This document shows positions 25,223-33,675 of a stretch of DNA of 64,000 bases, piece after piece. The translations under genes and the position numbers were made by a program. Below the pieces are notes generated by a model. The model did not search any database, was not told where the DNA came from, and was given only the letters and a program-made list of their open reading frames with translations. The first letter of the stretch is position 1, and each line of letters starts with the position of its first letter. Source of the stretch: Bryobacteraceae bacterium. Lineage in GTDB: Bacteria > Acidobacteriota > Terriglobia > Bryobacterales > Bryobacteraceae. The stretch spans positions 1 to 64,000 of the forward strand of contig JANWVO010000038.1 in NCBI GenBank assembly GCA_025056865.1, written 5' to 3'.

Positions 25223-26476
25223 TCACCGGATGAGCAGGCGCTCGGCATTTTCGTACGCGGACAAATCCGACAGAATCACGCGGTCGCCCGGGCGCAGGCC
25301 TTCGAGAATTTCGACTGCCTGGACGGAGGCGCGGCCGGTGCGCACCTGGACGCGGACCGCCTCGGATGCGCCAGGCGAGAGCCGGTACAGGGTGATGGCG
25401 GAGTTCGGCTGGGCGAAGGCTGGGCGCTGGATCTGGAGGACGCTGGGGAGGCGCTCGATTTCGATGAGGGCTTCGACATTGAGATCGGGGCGAGCGCCGG
25501 GAGGCAGTGGCCCTTCGAGGCGGATGTCGACGAGCACATTGCCCGCGGTGACGGCGGGGTCGATGCGCGCGACGCGGCCCGGCACGGTTCCGTTGCGGGT
25601 GTCGACGAGGGCGGGCTGGCCGACAGCGAGGTCCTTGGCCTGCACTTCAGGGATGCGCACCTGGGCCTTGAGGCGTTCCGGCTGGGCGACCTTGGCGAGG
25701 ACGGTTCCCGGAGCCACCTGCTGGCCGACTTCGACGGCGAGCTGCTGAAGCACGCCCGAGGCGCCGGCGCGCACTTTGAGGCTTTCCACCTGCCTGCGCT
25801 TGAGTTCATGGGCGGCGCGCAGCTTCTCGATGAGGACGCGCTGGGCGGAGATCTGCGCCTCGGCGCTGGAGGAGCTGATCTCGAGGCGCTTGCGTTCGAT
25901 TTCGAGGCGTTTCCGCGCCTCGTCGGCGACGGCGCGGGACAGCTTGACATTGAGCTCTGGGGCGAGGCCCTCGCGGCCGAGCGCGGCATCGTTGTCCGCC
26001 TTGAGCTGGGCCTGGACGTATTCGCTTTCGACGCGGGCCACGGCGGCGCGCAGGTCAAGCTGGGAGGATTCGAGCTTCACCTGGAGGTCTTTCAGGTTGG
26101 CTTCGGCGGCGCGGAGCTGCCAGCGGAGGTCTTCGGCCGCGAGTTCGAGCTCGGGATTGGAGAGGACGACGAGGACGGTGTCCGGGCGGACCTGAGCGCC
26201 CGGTCGGAGCAGGATTTTTTCGACGCGGCCGTCGTGGGGAGCGGGGATCCAGAGGACCTCCTCGGGGACGAGGCTTCCGAGGCCGCGGACCTGGCGCACG
26301 AGGGGCGCCTGGCGCACGGTGTCGATCCACAGGCCGGCCCGGTCCACGGCAGGCGCGGCGGGCCGGGCGCGGTTCAGCCGCCAGGCGGCGGCCAGCGCGG
26401 CGGAGGCGATGACGGCCGCGACAACCGCGAAACGCAACAGCTTTCTTCGGGCGACTCCCTGCCTTGGTACGTCCAT
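25223..26476 (-). CDS. HlyD/MacA-type periplasmic adaptor subunit
   Basis: A 417-residue membrane-fusion protein. It has an N-terminal membrane anchor (LLRFAVVAAVIASAALAAAW), a split lipoyl domain beginning IPAPHDGRVEKILLRPGAQVRPDTVLVVL, a long coiled-coil hairpin (about 120-235), the second lipoyl half VRAGASGVLQQLAVEVGQQVAPGTVLAKV, and a beta-barrel/membrane-proximal domain ending in LEGLRPGDRVIL. It is first in the minus-strand set with the MacB-type ATPase and ADOP permease. The ATG at 26476 is preferred over an upstream GTG because the membrane anchor follows immediately. Confidence 0.9.
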   Translation of the reverse strand: MDVPRQGVARRKLLRFAVVAAVIASAALAAAWRLNRARPAAPAVDRAGLWIDTVRQAPLVRQVRGLGSLVPEEVLWIPAPHDGRVEKILLRPGAQVRPDTVLVVLSNPELELAAEDLRWQLRAAEANLKDLQVKLESSQLDLRAAVARVESEYVQAQLKADNDAALGREGLAPELNVKLSRAVADEARKRLEIERKRLEISSSSAEAQISAQRVLIEKLRAAHELKRRQVESLKVRAGASGVLQQLAVEVGQQVAPGTVLAKVAQPERLKAQVRIPEVQAKDLAVGQPALVDTRNGTVPGRVARIDPAVTAGNVLVDIRLEGPLPPGARPDLNVEALIEIERLPSVLQIQRPAFAQPNSAITLYRLSPGASEAVRVQVRTGRASVQAVEILEGLRPGDRVILSDLSAYENAERLLIR

Positions 26477-26593
26477 GACATTTCCGGCGTGCGCGGCGAT
26501 TTCCGCGCGCACTGCTTCATAAGAATGTAGCCGATTTGCGGGGACGATGCCGCAACCGCGGAAAAAAGGAACCGGCCGCGGGAGATGCGGCGC

Positions 26594-26613
26594 AAAAAGG
26601 CGGCCGGCCGCTT
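26594..26613 (-). terminator. Intrinsic terminator after the GGDEF-EAL gene
   Basis: Directly after the stop codon, the minus strand reads AAAAGCGG-CCGG-CCGCCTTTTT: an eight-base stem (one bulge) with a CCGG loop followed by five T residues. The palindromic core with A and T flanks could act in both directions. Confidence 0.6.
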
Positions 26614-26614
26614 T

Positions 26615-27973
26615 TCAGTAACTCCAGTGGGAGGCGGCGACGGCGTAGCGCGCGAGAGATGTCTGGTCCGCCAGCAGCGCGGCAATTTCCTGTTCGGCCA
26701 GCGGCATTCCGACGAAGAAGCCCTGGACGAGATCGCAGCGGGCAGCGTGGACGAGCTCGAATTGCTCTGCGGTTTCCACGCCTTCGGCCACGACCTGAAG
26801 GCCGCGGTGGTGGGCGAGCACGGTGATGGTGTGCACCACGGGCAGCGTGCCGCCGGGCTGTGCGATCTGGCGGACGAAGGAGCGGTCGACCTTGATCTTG
26901 TCGAGCGGGAGGCGGTGCAGGTAGGCCAGAGGCGAATAGCCGACGCCGAAATCGTCGATGGCGATGCGGACCCCGAGCTTGCGGAGCTCGGCCATGCGCC
27001 TGGCGGACTGGTCGATGTCAGCAAGGATGCAGCTTTCGGTGACCTCGAGTTCGAGCATCTGGCCGGGGAGGCCGGTTTCCTCGAGGATGCGCCGCACGGA
27101 GGCGACGAACTGCGGCGAGGAGAACTGCTGCGGGGAAACGTTCACGGCGATGCAGGGGGCGCGGCGTCCGCCGGCCAGCCAACGGGCCGCCTGGAGGCAC
27201 GCTTCGCGAAGGACCCACTCGCCGATGGCGGTGATGATGCCGGTCTCTTCGGCAAGGCGGACGAGGGTTTCGGTGTCGACATGGCCGAGGTCGGCGGAGT
27301 CCCAGACCAGAAGCGCCTCGACAGCGCGGACGTGCCCTTCGCGGTCGACTTCGGGCTGGTAGCGGAGCCGGAGCTCGTTGCGTTCTACGGCGCGGTGCAG
27401 GGCATTCTCGAGCTGGAAGCGCTCCCGCGGGGAATCAGGCTCGGCGGCGGGGCTCCATTCGACAGCGTTGCCGCTTCGCTGCTTGGCGCGGAGCATGGCG
27501 GAGGCGGCACGGCGCAGCAGCGTGGCTCCGTCGGCGCCGCTGGCCGGGTAGAGGGCAAGCCCGAGGCTGGCGGTCATATGGAACTCGTGGCCCTGGACGA
27601 CGAGCGGACGGCCGAGGGCTTCCAGGATGGCGGCGACGGCGCGCTCCGCGCCGCGGCGGGAGCGCGCCTCCAGAAGGATGGCGAACTCGTCGCCGCCGAG
27701 GTGCGCGGCGACGCCCGCCTGAGAAGCGATGGCGAGGATGCGGCTGGAGATCTCCTGCAAGGCCTGATCGCCGCCGGTGAAACCCAGGAGTTGATTGATG
27801 CGGCGGAAGCGGTTCACGCCGACGACGCAGAGGGCGAACCGCCTTGTGCCGTTCTCAGCGATGCGGCGGTCGAGCAGCGCTTCCAATGCGCCGCCGCCAA
27901 GGAGCTGCGCCTGTCCGCAAGCAGCGATGGAACCCACCCTGGATCGACGCCTCGGAGGAGGAGTGTGCGTCAT
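26615..27973 (-). CDS. GGDEF-EAL domain cyclic-di-GMP signalling protein
   Basis: A 452-residue cytoplasmic protein with a GGDEF domain (about 30-170) and an EAL domain (about 190-430), without sensor or membrane segments. The GGDEF motif itself is intact (93-97), but the metal-binding aspartate of the usual DLD stretch is replaced (VGVNRF), so cyclase activity is doubtful. The EAL half keeps EALLVW (219-224), VTES, DDFGVGYSPL, the KVDRSFV lysine, AEGVET and QGFF, so phosphodiesterase activity is likely, with the GGDEF domain perhaps sensing GTP. The ATG at 27973 with GGAAAG upstream is chosen over a TTG at 28024. The transcript ends at a clear terminator. Confidence 0.92.
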   Translation of the reverse strand: MTHTPPPRRRSRVGSIAACGQAQLLGGGALEALLDRRIAENGTRRFALCVVGVNRFRRINQLLGFTGGDQALQEISSRILAIASQAGVAAHLGGDEFAILLEARSRRGAERAVAAILEALGRPLVVQGHEFHMTASLGLALYPASGADGATLLRRAASAMLRAKQRSGNAVEWSPAAEPDSPRERFQLENALHRAVERNELRLRYQPEVDREGHVRAVEALLVWDSADLGHVDTETLVRLAEETGIITAIGEWVLREACLQAARWLAGGRRAPCIAVNVSPQQFSSPQFVASVRRILEETGLPGQMLELEVTESCILADIDQSARRMAELRKLGVRIAIDDFGVGYSPLAYLHRLPLDKIKVDRSFVRQIAQPGGTLPVVHTITVLAHHRGLQVVAEGVETAEQFELVHAARCDLVQGFFVGMPLAEQEIAALLADQTSLARYAVAASHWSY

Positions 27974-28020
27974 TGTCTTTCCAACCGGATGCCAAGCCTT
28001 ATCTTGCAATATCTGGTGGC

Positions 28021-29322
28021 TCAAACTCGAGAGCTTTCTCGCGGGGATGGCCTATTACTCCCAGCCCAGCCTCCGCCGCCCTGCGGGAGGGCCTTTTCCA
28101 GGGTGGAAACAAGGCGAAGAAGCGTGTTCTCGGAGAAGGGCCGCGCGACGGCGCAGAAAAGAGCTCCGGCGCGCTTTCCGGAAGCGAACACGGGGGCGCC
28201 AGCCAGGAGCGCGAGCGCAAGGAATTCGCATAGCCGGCAGGGGACTTCGCCAGAGAGATCCGGAGAGGCAGGATCATGGGAGTGGCGCCATGGAAGGAGA
28301 AGGACGTCGGCCCGCTCCAGAGCAGCGGAGAGCCATTCCTGGGCCATGCGCCGCAGCCGCATGGCGCGCAGATAGTCGAATGCGGCGAGGGAGCGGGCTT
28401 CGTCGAGGAAGGCGCGCCCTTCGGGAGAGGCCGCGAGGAGGTCGGCGAATGCCTCGCCCGCCTCGGCGGCGAGGATCGTCTCGAGAGTGGACGTGGCGGG
28501 CAGATCCGGGACCGGGAACTCTGCGAGGCCGGACCGGAGATCCGCAAGGGCGGCGAGGAGGGGGCCGGCGTCAGGGGCCACGGCGACGCGGAGCTGATCG
28601 AGCGGCCGTGCGTACTGGGGCGCATAGCGGAAGCCGCGCCCGGGTGAGTGCGGGCTGCGCGAGTCGGCACCGCTGATCCGTTCCAGTACGAAGCCGCAGT
28701 CTTCGGCGCTGCCTGCGAGCACTGCGGCCGAGGCGAGGGTCCAGCCGAGCGGAGCAATGCCGAAGGCGCTGGCCAGGCCAAACGTGGGTCGGAGAGCGCA
28801 GCAGGCGTGTTCCAGCGCGCCGCGCAGCACATTGCCGTTGAAGTCCACGGCGAGGGCAAAAGGCACGAGGCGCCGGCCCACGAGGGAGGCTGCGGCAGAC
28901 TCAGCCGCCGCCGGCCCGGCGAGGAGCCCACCGAGAGGCGGCGAAGAGGCGAGGGCCAGAGGGATGCTTCTGGCTCCCCGGAGCCGCGCGACGGCGGCGG
29001 CATCCTCCACGCGGCGCGGGTCAGCGCCGGGGTTCCATGGAGGGACGCGCCGGGCGAGGGAGAGCGTTTCGCTGACGGCGAACGGGGCGCCCTGAAGCAG
29101 CCCGCGGGTGCGTCCGCGGGCGAGTTCCTTTTCCACGTCCCTGGCGGCGCCGAGGGCGTCTTCTTCGAGCAGTTCCCGGACGGCGCCGCCGGGCCGCGCC
29201 TCTTGCGAAAGGGCCCGCGCGGCGGCCCGGACGAGGTCGCGCGCCTTCAGCCTTCCGGCGCGCAGCGCGCCGTTGAGATCCACGAGGCTCGAGAACTCCG
29301 GCAGGGGCGCGGGAGCGGGCAT
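28021..29322 (-). CDS. Amidase-signature-fold protein lacking the catalytic triad
   Basis: A 433-residue protein whose layout follows amidase-signature enzymes: LLQGAPFAV at the usual LxGxPxxxKD site, then DAAAVARLRGA, VPFALAVDFNGNVLRGALEHACCALRPTFGLAS, the equivalent of the ALGTDTGGSIRxPA..CGVVGLKPTFG segment, and DYLRAMRLRR. The catalytic lysine position is serine (S84) and the GGSSGGS loop reads PAAAESAAAS (137-146), so the Ser-cisSer-Lys triad is missing. It is therefore probably not an amidase, perhaps a binding or structural protein. It follows a small exported peptide gene and aroDE on the same strand. Confidence 0.75.
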   Translation of the reverse strand: MPAPAPLPEFSSLVDLNGALRAGRLKARDLVRAAARALSQEARPGGAVRELLEEDALGAARDVEKELARGRTRGLLQGAPFAVSETLSLARRVPPWNPGADPRRVEDAAAVARLRGARSIPLALASSPPLGGLLAGPAAAESAAASLVGRRLVPFALAVDFNGNVLRGALEHACCALRPTFGLASAFGIAPLGWTLASAAVLAGSAEDCGFVLERISGADSRSPHSPGRGFRYAPQYARPLDQLRVAVAPDAGPLLAALADLRSGLAEFPVPDLPATSTLETILAAEAGEAFADLLAASPEGRAFLDEARSLAAFDYLRAMRLRRMAQEWLSAALERADVLLLPWRHSHDPASPDLSGEVPCRLCEFLALALLAGAPVFASGKRAGALFCAVARPFSENTLLRLVSTLEKALPQGGGGWAGSNRPSPRESSRV

Positions 29323-29328
29323 GGGGGC

Positions 29329-29526
29329 TCAGGGGATGAAACGGAATGCGGGAGAAATGTTCCGGGCAACGGCCTTCGCCCGGACCGCGGCAGCGGCCGC
29401 GCGGAGACGGGAAGGCGGCAGCGGGGACCCCTGCCGAGGCTCCTGCGGGGCCGGGCGGGCCGGGAGGGGAGCAGCGGCGAGGACAGCCGCGAGGGCGCGG
29501 CGGGTCAGGCGGGGCGGCTGCTTCAT
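29329..29526 (-). CDS. Small protein with a twin-arginine-like leader
   Basis: A 65-residue protein (MKQPPRLTRRALAAVLAAAP...) whose start overlaps the aroDE stop by four bases (ATGA) and whose stop lies six bases before the amidase-like gene. The leader TRRALAAVLAAAPLPARP resembles a Tat or Sec signal; the remaining 40 residues are basic and end NISPAFRFIP. Its position between coupled genes and the tight spacing argue that it is real. Function unknown; it may anchor or escort the amidase-fold protein. Confidence 0.6.
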   Translation of the reverse strand: MKQPPRLTRRALAAVLAAAPLPARPAPQEPRQGSPLPPSRLRAAAAAVRAKAVARNISPAFRFIP

Positions 29527-31073
29527 AACGAACCTCCCTGGCGGCCGGCGTGCGCGTGGAGCTGCGCTTCCTGCTCGCGGAGCGCCTCGAGCGCGGCGCG
29601 CTCCATGGCCGCGCGCGGGGCCGAGATTCCGGTGAAGATCTCGAACTGGCGTGCGGCCTGTTCGAGGAACATTTCGAGTCCGTGGATCACCGCTTTGCCC
29701 TCGGCCGCGGCGCGGCGCAGCAGGACGGTTTCCATCGGGGTGTAGACGAGATCGAAGACAAGCGCGGCGGGAATGGGGCCGCGGAAGAAGCAGGCGTCGG
29801 TGTTGGGCCACATGCCGAGCGGCGTGGCATGGATGAGAACGTCGAAGAAGCGGGACTCGGCCTGCTCGGGGGTGAGGGCTTCGGCGTCGACGAGCTTGGC
29901 GAGCGCGCGGACGCGGTCGATGTTGCGTCCGGTGATGGCGAGCCTCGCGCCGGCGTCGCGGAGCGTGAAGGCGGCCGAGCGGGCGGTGCCGCCGTTGCCC
30001 ACGATGAGGGCGGTGGCTTTCGCCAGCTTCACGCGCTTTTCGAGCGGGGCGCGAATGCCGTCGACGTCGGTGTTGGCTCCGCGCCACCGGCCGGCCTTGC
30101 GGTAGACGGTGTTGACGGCTCCGATGCGCTTCGTCAGCGGGTCGATTGAATCGAGGTAGCGGATGATGCGGTGCTTGTGGGGAATGGTGACGCTGAAGCC
30201 GGCCAGAGGCAGGTTCTCGGCGAGGTGGAAGAAGTCCTTGAGCTGAAGCGAAGTGACGAGGAACGGAAGATAGAGGCCCGGGTAGCGGCGCGCCTGGAGG
30301 GCGCGGTTGTGCACGGCGGGCGAGATGCTGTGGCGCACGGGGTCGGCGATGACGCCGAAGAATTTGGGCGAATCGACGGGCCTGTCGACGCGGTAGAGGT
30401 TGCGCAGGACGCGGGCGGTGACCTGGCCGGCGGCGGTGCCTTCCATCGAGGAGGGGGCGGCGTAGGTGTAGACGCCGCCGAAGACGGTGCACAGGACGCG
30501 CGTCGGGAAGCCCATTTCCGTCATTGCGAGCAGAATGAGGGGCGTCCTGGGATAGGCGCGGGCCAGCGAGAGCACGCGGAGGTTGTCGGAGGGCTTGCGC
30601 GCGGTGGTGACGATCTTGTAGACGGAGGCGGGCACTTTGAGCATCCGCTTCATGATCGGCTCGAGCGCGGGCGTTCCCTCGTAGTTGTGGTAGCTGAGGA
30701 CGATGAGGGCCCTGCCGGCGAGCAGGTCGAGCGGGGCAAGGGGCGTTTCGGCGCTTTCGATTTCGACGTCCACCGCCCGAGCCCCGGCTTCGACGGCGGC
30801 GGCGAGAATGCGGAACTCCTCCTCGATGCTGCCGTTGAAGCGGCCGTGATTCTGGTGGCGGCGGCAGGTGGCCAGCAGAGTGGCGTCCGGGTATTTCTCG
30901 AGGAACTTGCGGATGACGGGGAGTCCGTCTTCGGGCCGCGGGAGGTAATCGAGGCGGAATTCGAGGAAACGTTCGCCGGCATCGGCTTCGCGGCAGGCGT
31001 GCTCCATGAGTTTTTCCGGACTCGGCAGCCCGAGCGCGATGCAGATGCGGGGCAGTGGGGCGCGGGAGATCAT
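29523..31073 (-). CDS. aroDE: Fused 3-dehydroquinate dehydratase / shikimate dehydrogenase
   Basis: A 516-residue bifunctional enzyme for steps 3 and 4 of the shikimate pathway. The N-terminal part (1-225) is a type I dehydroquinase with catalytic H129 (LSYHNYEGT) and Schiff-base K153 (VYKIVTTA). The C-terminal part (about 237-500) is shikimate dehydrogenase with the HSISPAVHN substrate motif (248-256), catalytic K300 (IPHK), ANTDVDG and the NADP-binding GNGGTARS. This gene fusion is known from plants and some bacteria. DAHP synthase, the pathway's first enzyme, is encoded at 40.6 kb but not adjacent. Confidence 0.95.
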   Translation of the reverse strand: MISRAPLPRICIALGLPSPEKLMEHACREADAGERFLEFRLDYLPRPEDGLPVIRKFLEKYPDATLLATCRRHQNHGRFNGSIEEEFRILAAAVEAGARAVDVEIESAETPLAPLDLLAGRALIVLSYHNYEGTPALEPIMKRMLKVPASVYKIVTTARKPSDNLRVLSLARAYPRTPLILLAMTEMGFPTRVLCTVFGGVYTYAAPSSMEGTAAGQVTARVLRNLYRVDRPVDSPKFFGVIADPVRHSISPAVHNRALQARRYPGLYLPFLVTSLQLKDFFHLAENLPLAGFSVTIPHKHRIIRYLDSIDPLTKRIGAVNTVYRKAGRWRGANTDVDGIRAPLEKRVKLAKATALIVGNGGTARSAAFTLRDAGARLAITGRNIDRVRALAKLVDAEALTPEQAESRFFDVLIHATPLGMWPNTDACFFRGPIPAALVFDLVYTPMETVLLRRAAAEGKAVIHGLEMFLEQAARQFEIFTGISAPRAAMERAALEALREQEAQLHAHAGRQGGSL

Positions 31074-31132
31074 TTCGGGTGCGGCAGCGTGCCGTTCAGG
31101 AAAGACGATATCATCTCACATCCGTGGCGGCC

Positions 31133-31870
31133 TCAGCCGCCGGCGCCGCCGCTTTCGGCCTGGGCTTCGAGCCGGGCGCGCCACTCGGCGGCGAGCTCGA
31201 GCGCGTTGCCGCAGCACAGGAGCGACGCGCCGCGGCGCCATGCATCGAGGGCCTCGTCGAGCGTCATCCGGGGGCGCATGAGGCCGAGCGCAATCTCATC
31301 GCGGGCGATGCGGCCGAACTGCGCGAGCGCTTCGGGCCAGTCCGGCTCGGGAGGGAGGCCGGTGGAGATGGCCAGCTCTGCGGCGCCACAGCGTTTGGCG
31401 ATCTTGGTGGCGATGACGCGCAGGTCTTCCGCGAGCCAGCCGGATTCGACGATGGCATGAAGGCGCGCGCCGTGTTCGGCGCAGGAGCGGCCGATCTGCT
31501 CGAGTTCGGTCTCGACGTGCTGGAACTCGCGGCCAAGCAGCAGGGGCGTGCCGAGCACGAAGCCCACGTCGCGGAGGCCGCGGCGCAGGAGGTCGCGGGC
31601 CTCGTAGAGCTTGGCGGCCGTGGTGGAAGCGCCATGGGGAAAGCCGGCCACGGCCACGGCGGCGACGCCGGAGCCTTCGAGGGCGTGCAGGGCCGGCTCG
31701 GCGGCGAAGGGGAGCACGGCGACGGCGCCGATGCGGGCGGAGGCCGCCGCCCGGCAGGCGTCGACGATGGCGGCGCCGGGGAGATCCGGACGAAGCAGCC
31801 AGAGCGAGAGCGCGGAGAGGAATTCCTCCGCGGAAGATGGATCAGGCCGGAGCGGGGCAGTTTCCGTCAT
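31133..31870 (-). CDS. DeoC-like aldolase-fold protein without the Schiff-base lysine
   Basis: A 245-residue protein resembling deoxyribose-phosphate aldolase, a TIM barrel. VAVAGFPHGASTTAAKLYEARDLLRRG matches the DeoC VxxFPxG...K..E...A...GA segment, and KRCGAAELAISTG lines up with GADFVKTSTG. The catalytic lysine of KTSTG is alanine here, and the aspartate of the preceding DVVF strand is glycine, so aldolase chemistry is unlikely. It lies between aroDE and the Tol-Pal genes on the same strand. Confidence 0.6.
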   Translation of the reverse strand: MTETAPLRPDPSSAEEFLSALSLWLLRPDLPGAAIVDACRAAASARIGAVAVLPFAAEPALHALEGSGVAAVAVAGFPHGASTTAAKLYEARDLLRRGLRDVGFVLGTPLLLGREFQHVETELEQIGRSCAEHGARLHAIVESGWLAEDLRVIATKIAKRCGAAELAISTGLPPEPDWPEALAQFGRIARDEIALGLMRPRMTLDEALDAWRRGASLLCCGNALELAAEWRARLEAQAESGGAGG

Positions 31871-31899
31871 GGCTGGCGATCAGTGGCGTGCGCGGCCGT

Positions 31900-32757
31900 C
31901 TATTTTTTCCTGGCCGGAGCGCCGGTGAGCTTCTGGAGCTCGGCGCGCGCCCGCTGGGCTGCGTCGCTGTTCGGAGCGGCCTTGATCAGGGCGCGGAATT
32001 CCTGCTCGGCCTCGGCGCGGCGGCCAAGCTGGGCGAGCGCCCGCGCCTTCATCAGGCGCGCGTCATTGGTCTTGGGATTCTTCGGATACGCTTCCAGAAC
32101 CCTGTCGAAGGCTTCGACGGCCTCTTCATAGCGCTGCTGGTTATAGTGAATTTCGCCGATGTAATACTGGGCGTTCGGCGCCATTTCTGTGTCGCCAAAC
32201 CAGGCGAGATAATCGGAAAATTCCTTCAGGGCGAGATCGAAATTTCCGCCCATTTTGTCGCGCAGGGCCGAATCATAGAGGCTCCTGGCGGAGACGCCCG
32301 GCGGCGGGCCGGATGAGGCCGCGGGGGAAGGAGGCGACGGAGGAGCCTGCATCAGCCGGATGGTGTTTTCGAGGTCGGCGATTCTCTGGTCGAGCTTGCC
32401 GAGGCGGGTATTGATCTCGGCGAGGGTTTCGCGGACGTAGCCGAAATCCTGGCTGAGCGTGTCCACCTTGCCGGTGACGCCGGAGAGGGGCTTCACCATC
32501 GACTCTTCGAGCCGCTTTTTCAGGCCGCTGTCGAGGACCGTCAGGGCGCGGTTGGCGGCGGCGATCTGCTCCTGCATCGCCTTGAGCATTTCTTCCATCT
32601 GCGCCAGCCGCTCGTTCTGCGTCTTGTTCATCAGGCGCACTTCTTCCTGGAGCAGGGCCACATCGCGGCCGAGCTCGACCAGCGCGTCCCTGCGCTGGGC
32701 GCGCGAGGCGCCGGTGCAGAGAAGAAGAAGGGCGGCGGCGATGAAGAGAATTCGCAT
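31900..32757 (-). CDS. cpoB: Cell division coordinator CpoB (YbgF)
   Basis: A 285-residue periplasmic protein with a signal peptide (LFIAAALLLLCTGASRA), an N-terminal coiled coil (about 25-140) for trimerisation, a Pro-rich linker, and a C-terminal TPR region beginning SLYDSALRDKMGGNFDLALKEFSDYLAWFGDTEMAPNAQYYIGE, the hallmark of YbgF. CpoB links peptidoglycan synthesis to outer-membrane constriction through the Tol system. It is the last gene of the tolQ-R-A-B-pal-cpoB set, as in E. coli. Confidence 0.93.
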   Translation of the reverse strand: MRILFIAAALLLLCTGASRAQRRDALVELGRDVALLQEEVRLMNKTQNERLAQMEEMLKAMQEQIAAANRALTVLDSGLKKRLEESMVKPLSGVTGKVDTLSQDFGYVRETLAEINTRLGKLDQRIADLENTIRLMQAPPSPPSPAASSGPPPGVSARSLYDSALRDKMGGNFDLALKEFSDYLAWFGDTEMAPNAQYYIGEIHYNQQRYEEAVEAFDRVLEAYPKNPKTNDARLMKARALAQLGRRAEAEQEFRALIKAAPNSDAAQRARAELQKLTGAPARKK

Positions 32758-32818
32758 CGGGTTTCCTCCCGGGCGGAGAGGCGGGAGCGGCTGGCAGCCG
32801 CTCCCGCCGTCAGAGTGC

Positions 32819-33604
32819 CTATTCGACGCCGACGAAGTGGGCGCGGCGGTTGAGCTGCCAGCAGGACTCGTTCGACTCGGTGCAGAAGGGCCGCTCCTTG
32901 CCGTAGGAGATGGTCTTCAGCCGGTCGGCAGGGACGCCGAGCTGCACGAGGAACTCCCTGGTGGCGTTGGCGCGGCGGTCGCCGAGCCCGAGGTTGTATT
33001 CGGCCGAGCCGCGTTCGTCGCAGTGGCCCTCGATCAGGATGGAGGCCGAGGGGAAGTCGTTGAGGATCGCCTTGATCGCCTCGACGTTGCGCTGGAGGGT
33101 GGCGCGGGCGTCCTCGCGGATTTCGCTCTTGTCGTAATCGAAGAAGATGTCCTGGACCTCCTTCGAGATGCGCTCCGACAGGCTCGGCTTGGGCTTGGCC
33201 GGCGGCGGAGGCGGCGGAGGCGGAGTGGTGACGGTGACCGTGACGGCAGCCACGGCATCGCCGCCGGCGCTGCGCGCCGTCATGCGGTAGGTGGTGGTGC
33301 TGCTGGGCGACACAATGCGCTCGCCGCGCGGGGGCACGGCGCCGATGCCCTGGTCGATGACGACCTCGGTGGCGTTCTCGACGTTCCAGCGGAGCGTGGA
33401 ACTCTGGCCGCGGGTGATGGTGGACGGCTCAGCCACGAAGGAGCGGATCACAGCCGCCGCCGGTTTGGGTTCTTCCTTGGGCGGGGGCGGCGGGGGTGGG
33501 GGCGGCGGCGCGGGCTGCTTCTTCTTGCAGCCTGCCGCGAACAGCAGCAGAAAGACACTCAACAAGCCGATGGCGACGTGCCGTGGATGGAACATGCGCT
33601 TCAT
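32819..33604 (-). CDS. pal: Peptidoglycan-associated lipoprotein Pal with an added Ig-like domain
   Basis: A 261-residue lipoprotein. Lipobox LLFAAGC near residue 26, then a ten-proline stretch, a 75-residue beta-rich segment (FVAEPSTITRGQSSTLRWNV...) resembling a bacterial Ig-like domain, a second proline run and the OmpA-like domain with FDYDKSEIRED, IEGHCDERGSAEYNLGLGDRRA. Ordinary Pal is about 170 residues, so the Ig-like insert is extra. The start at 33604 begins the signal peptide; upstream in-frame codons would add 25 residues. It lies between tolB and cpoB. Confidence 0.92.
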   Translation of the reverse strand: MKRMFHPRHVAIGLLSVFLLLFAAGCKKKQPAPPPPPPPPPPKEEPKPAAAVIRSFVAEPSTITRGQSSTLRWNVENATEVVIDQGIGAVPPRGERIVSPSSTTTYRMTARSAGGDAVAAVTVTVTTPPPPPPPPAKPKPSLSERISKEVQDIFFDYDKSEIREDARATLQRNVEAIKAILNDFPSASILIEGHCDERGSAEYNLGLGDRRANATREFLVQLGVPADRLKTISYGKERPFCTESNESCWQLNRRAHFVGVE

Positions 33605-33675
33605 GATGGGCGATCTGCCTCCCTGTATCTGGTTTCTCTGTTTCCGTCGTCGGTCTCTTCTTCCCTCTGGTCCGC

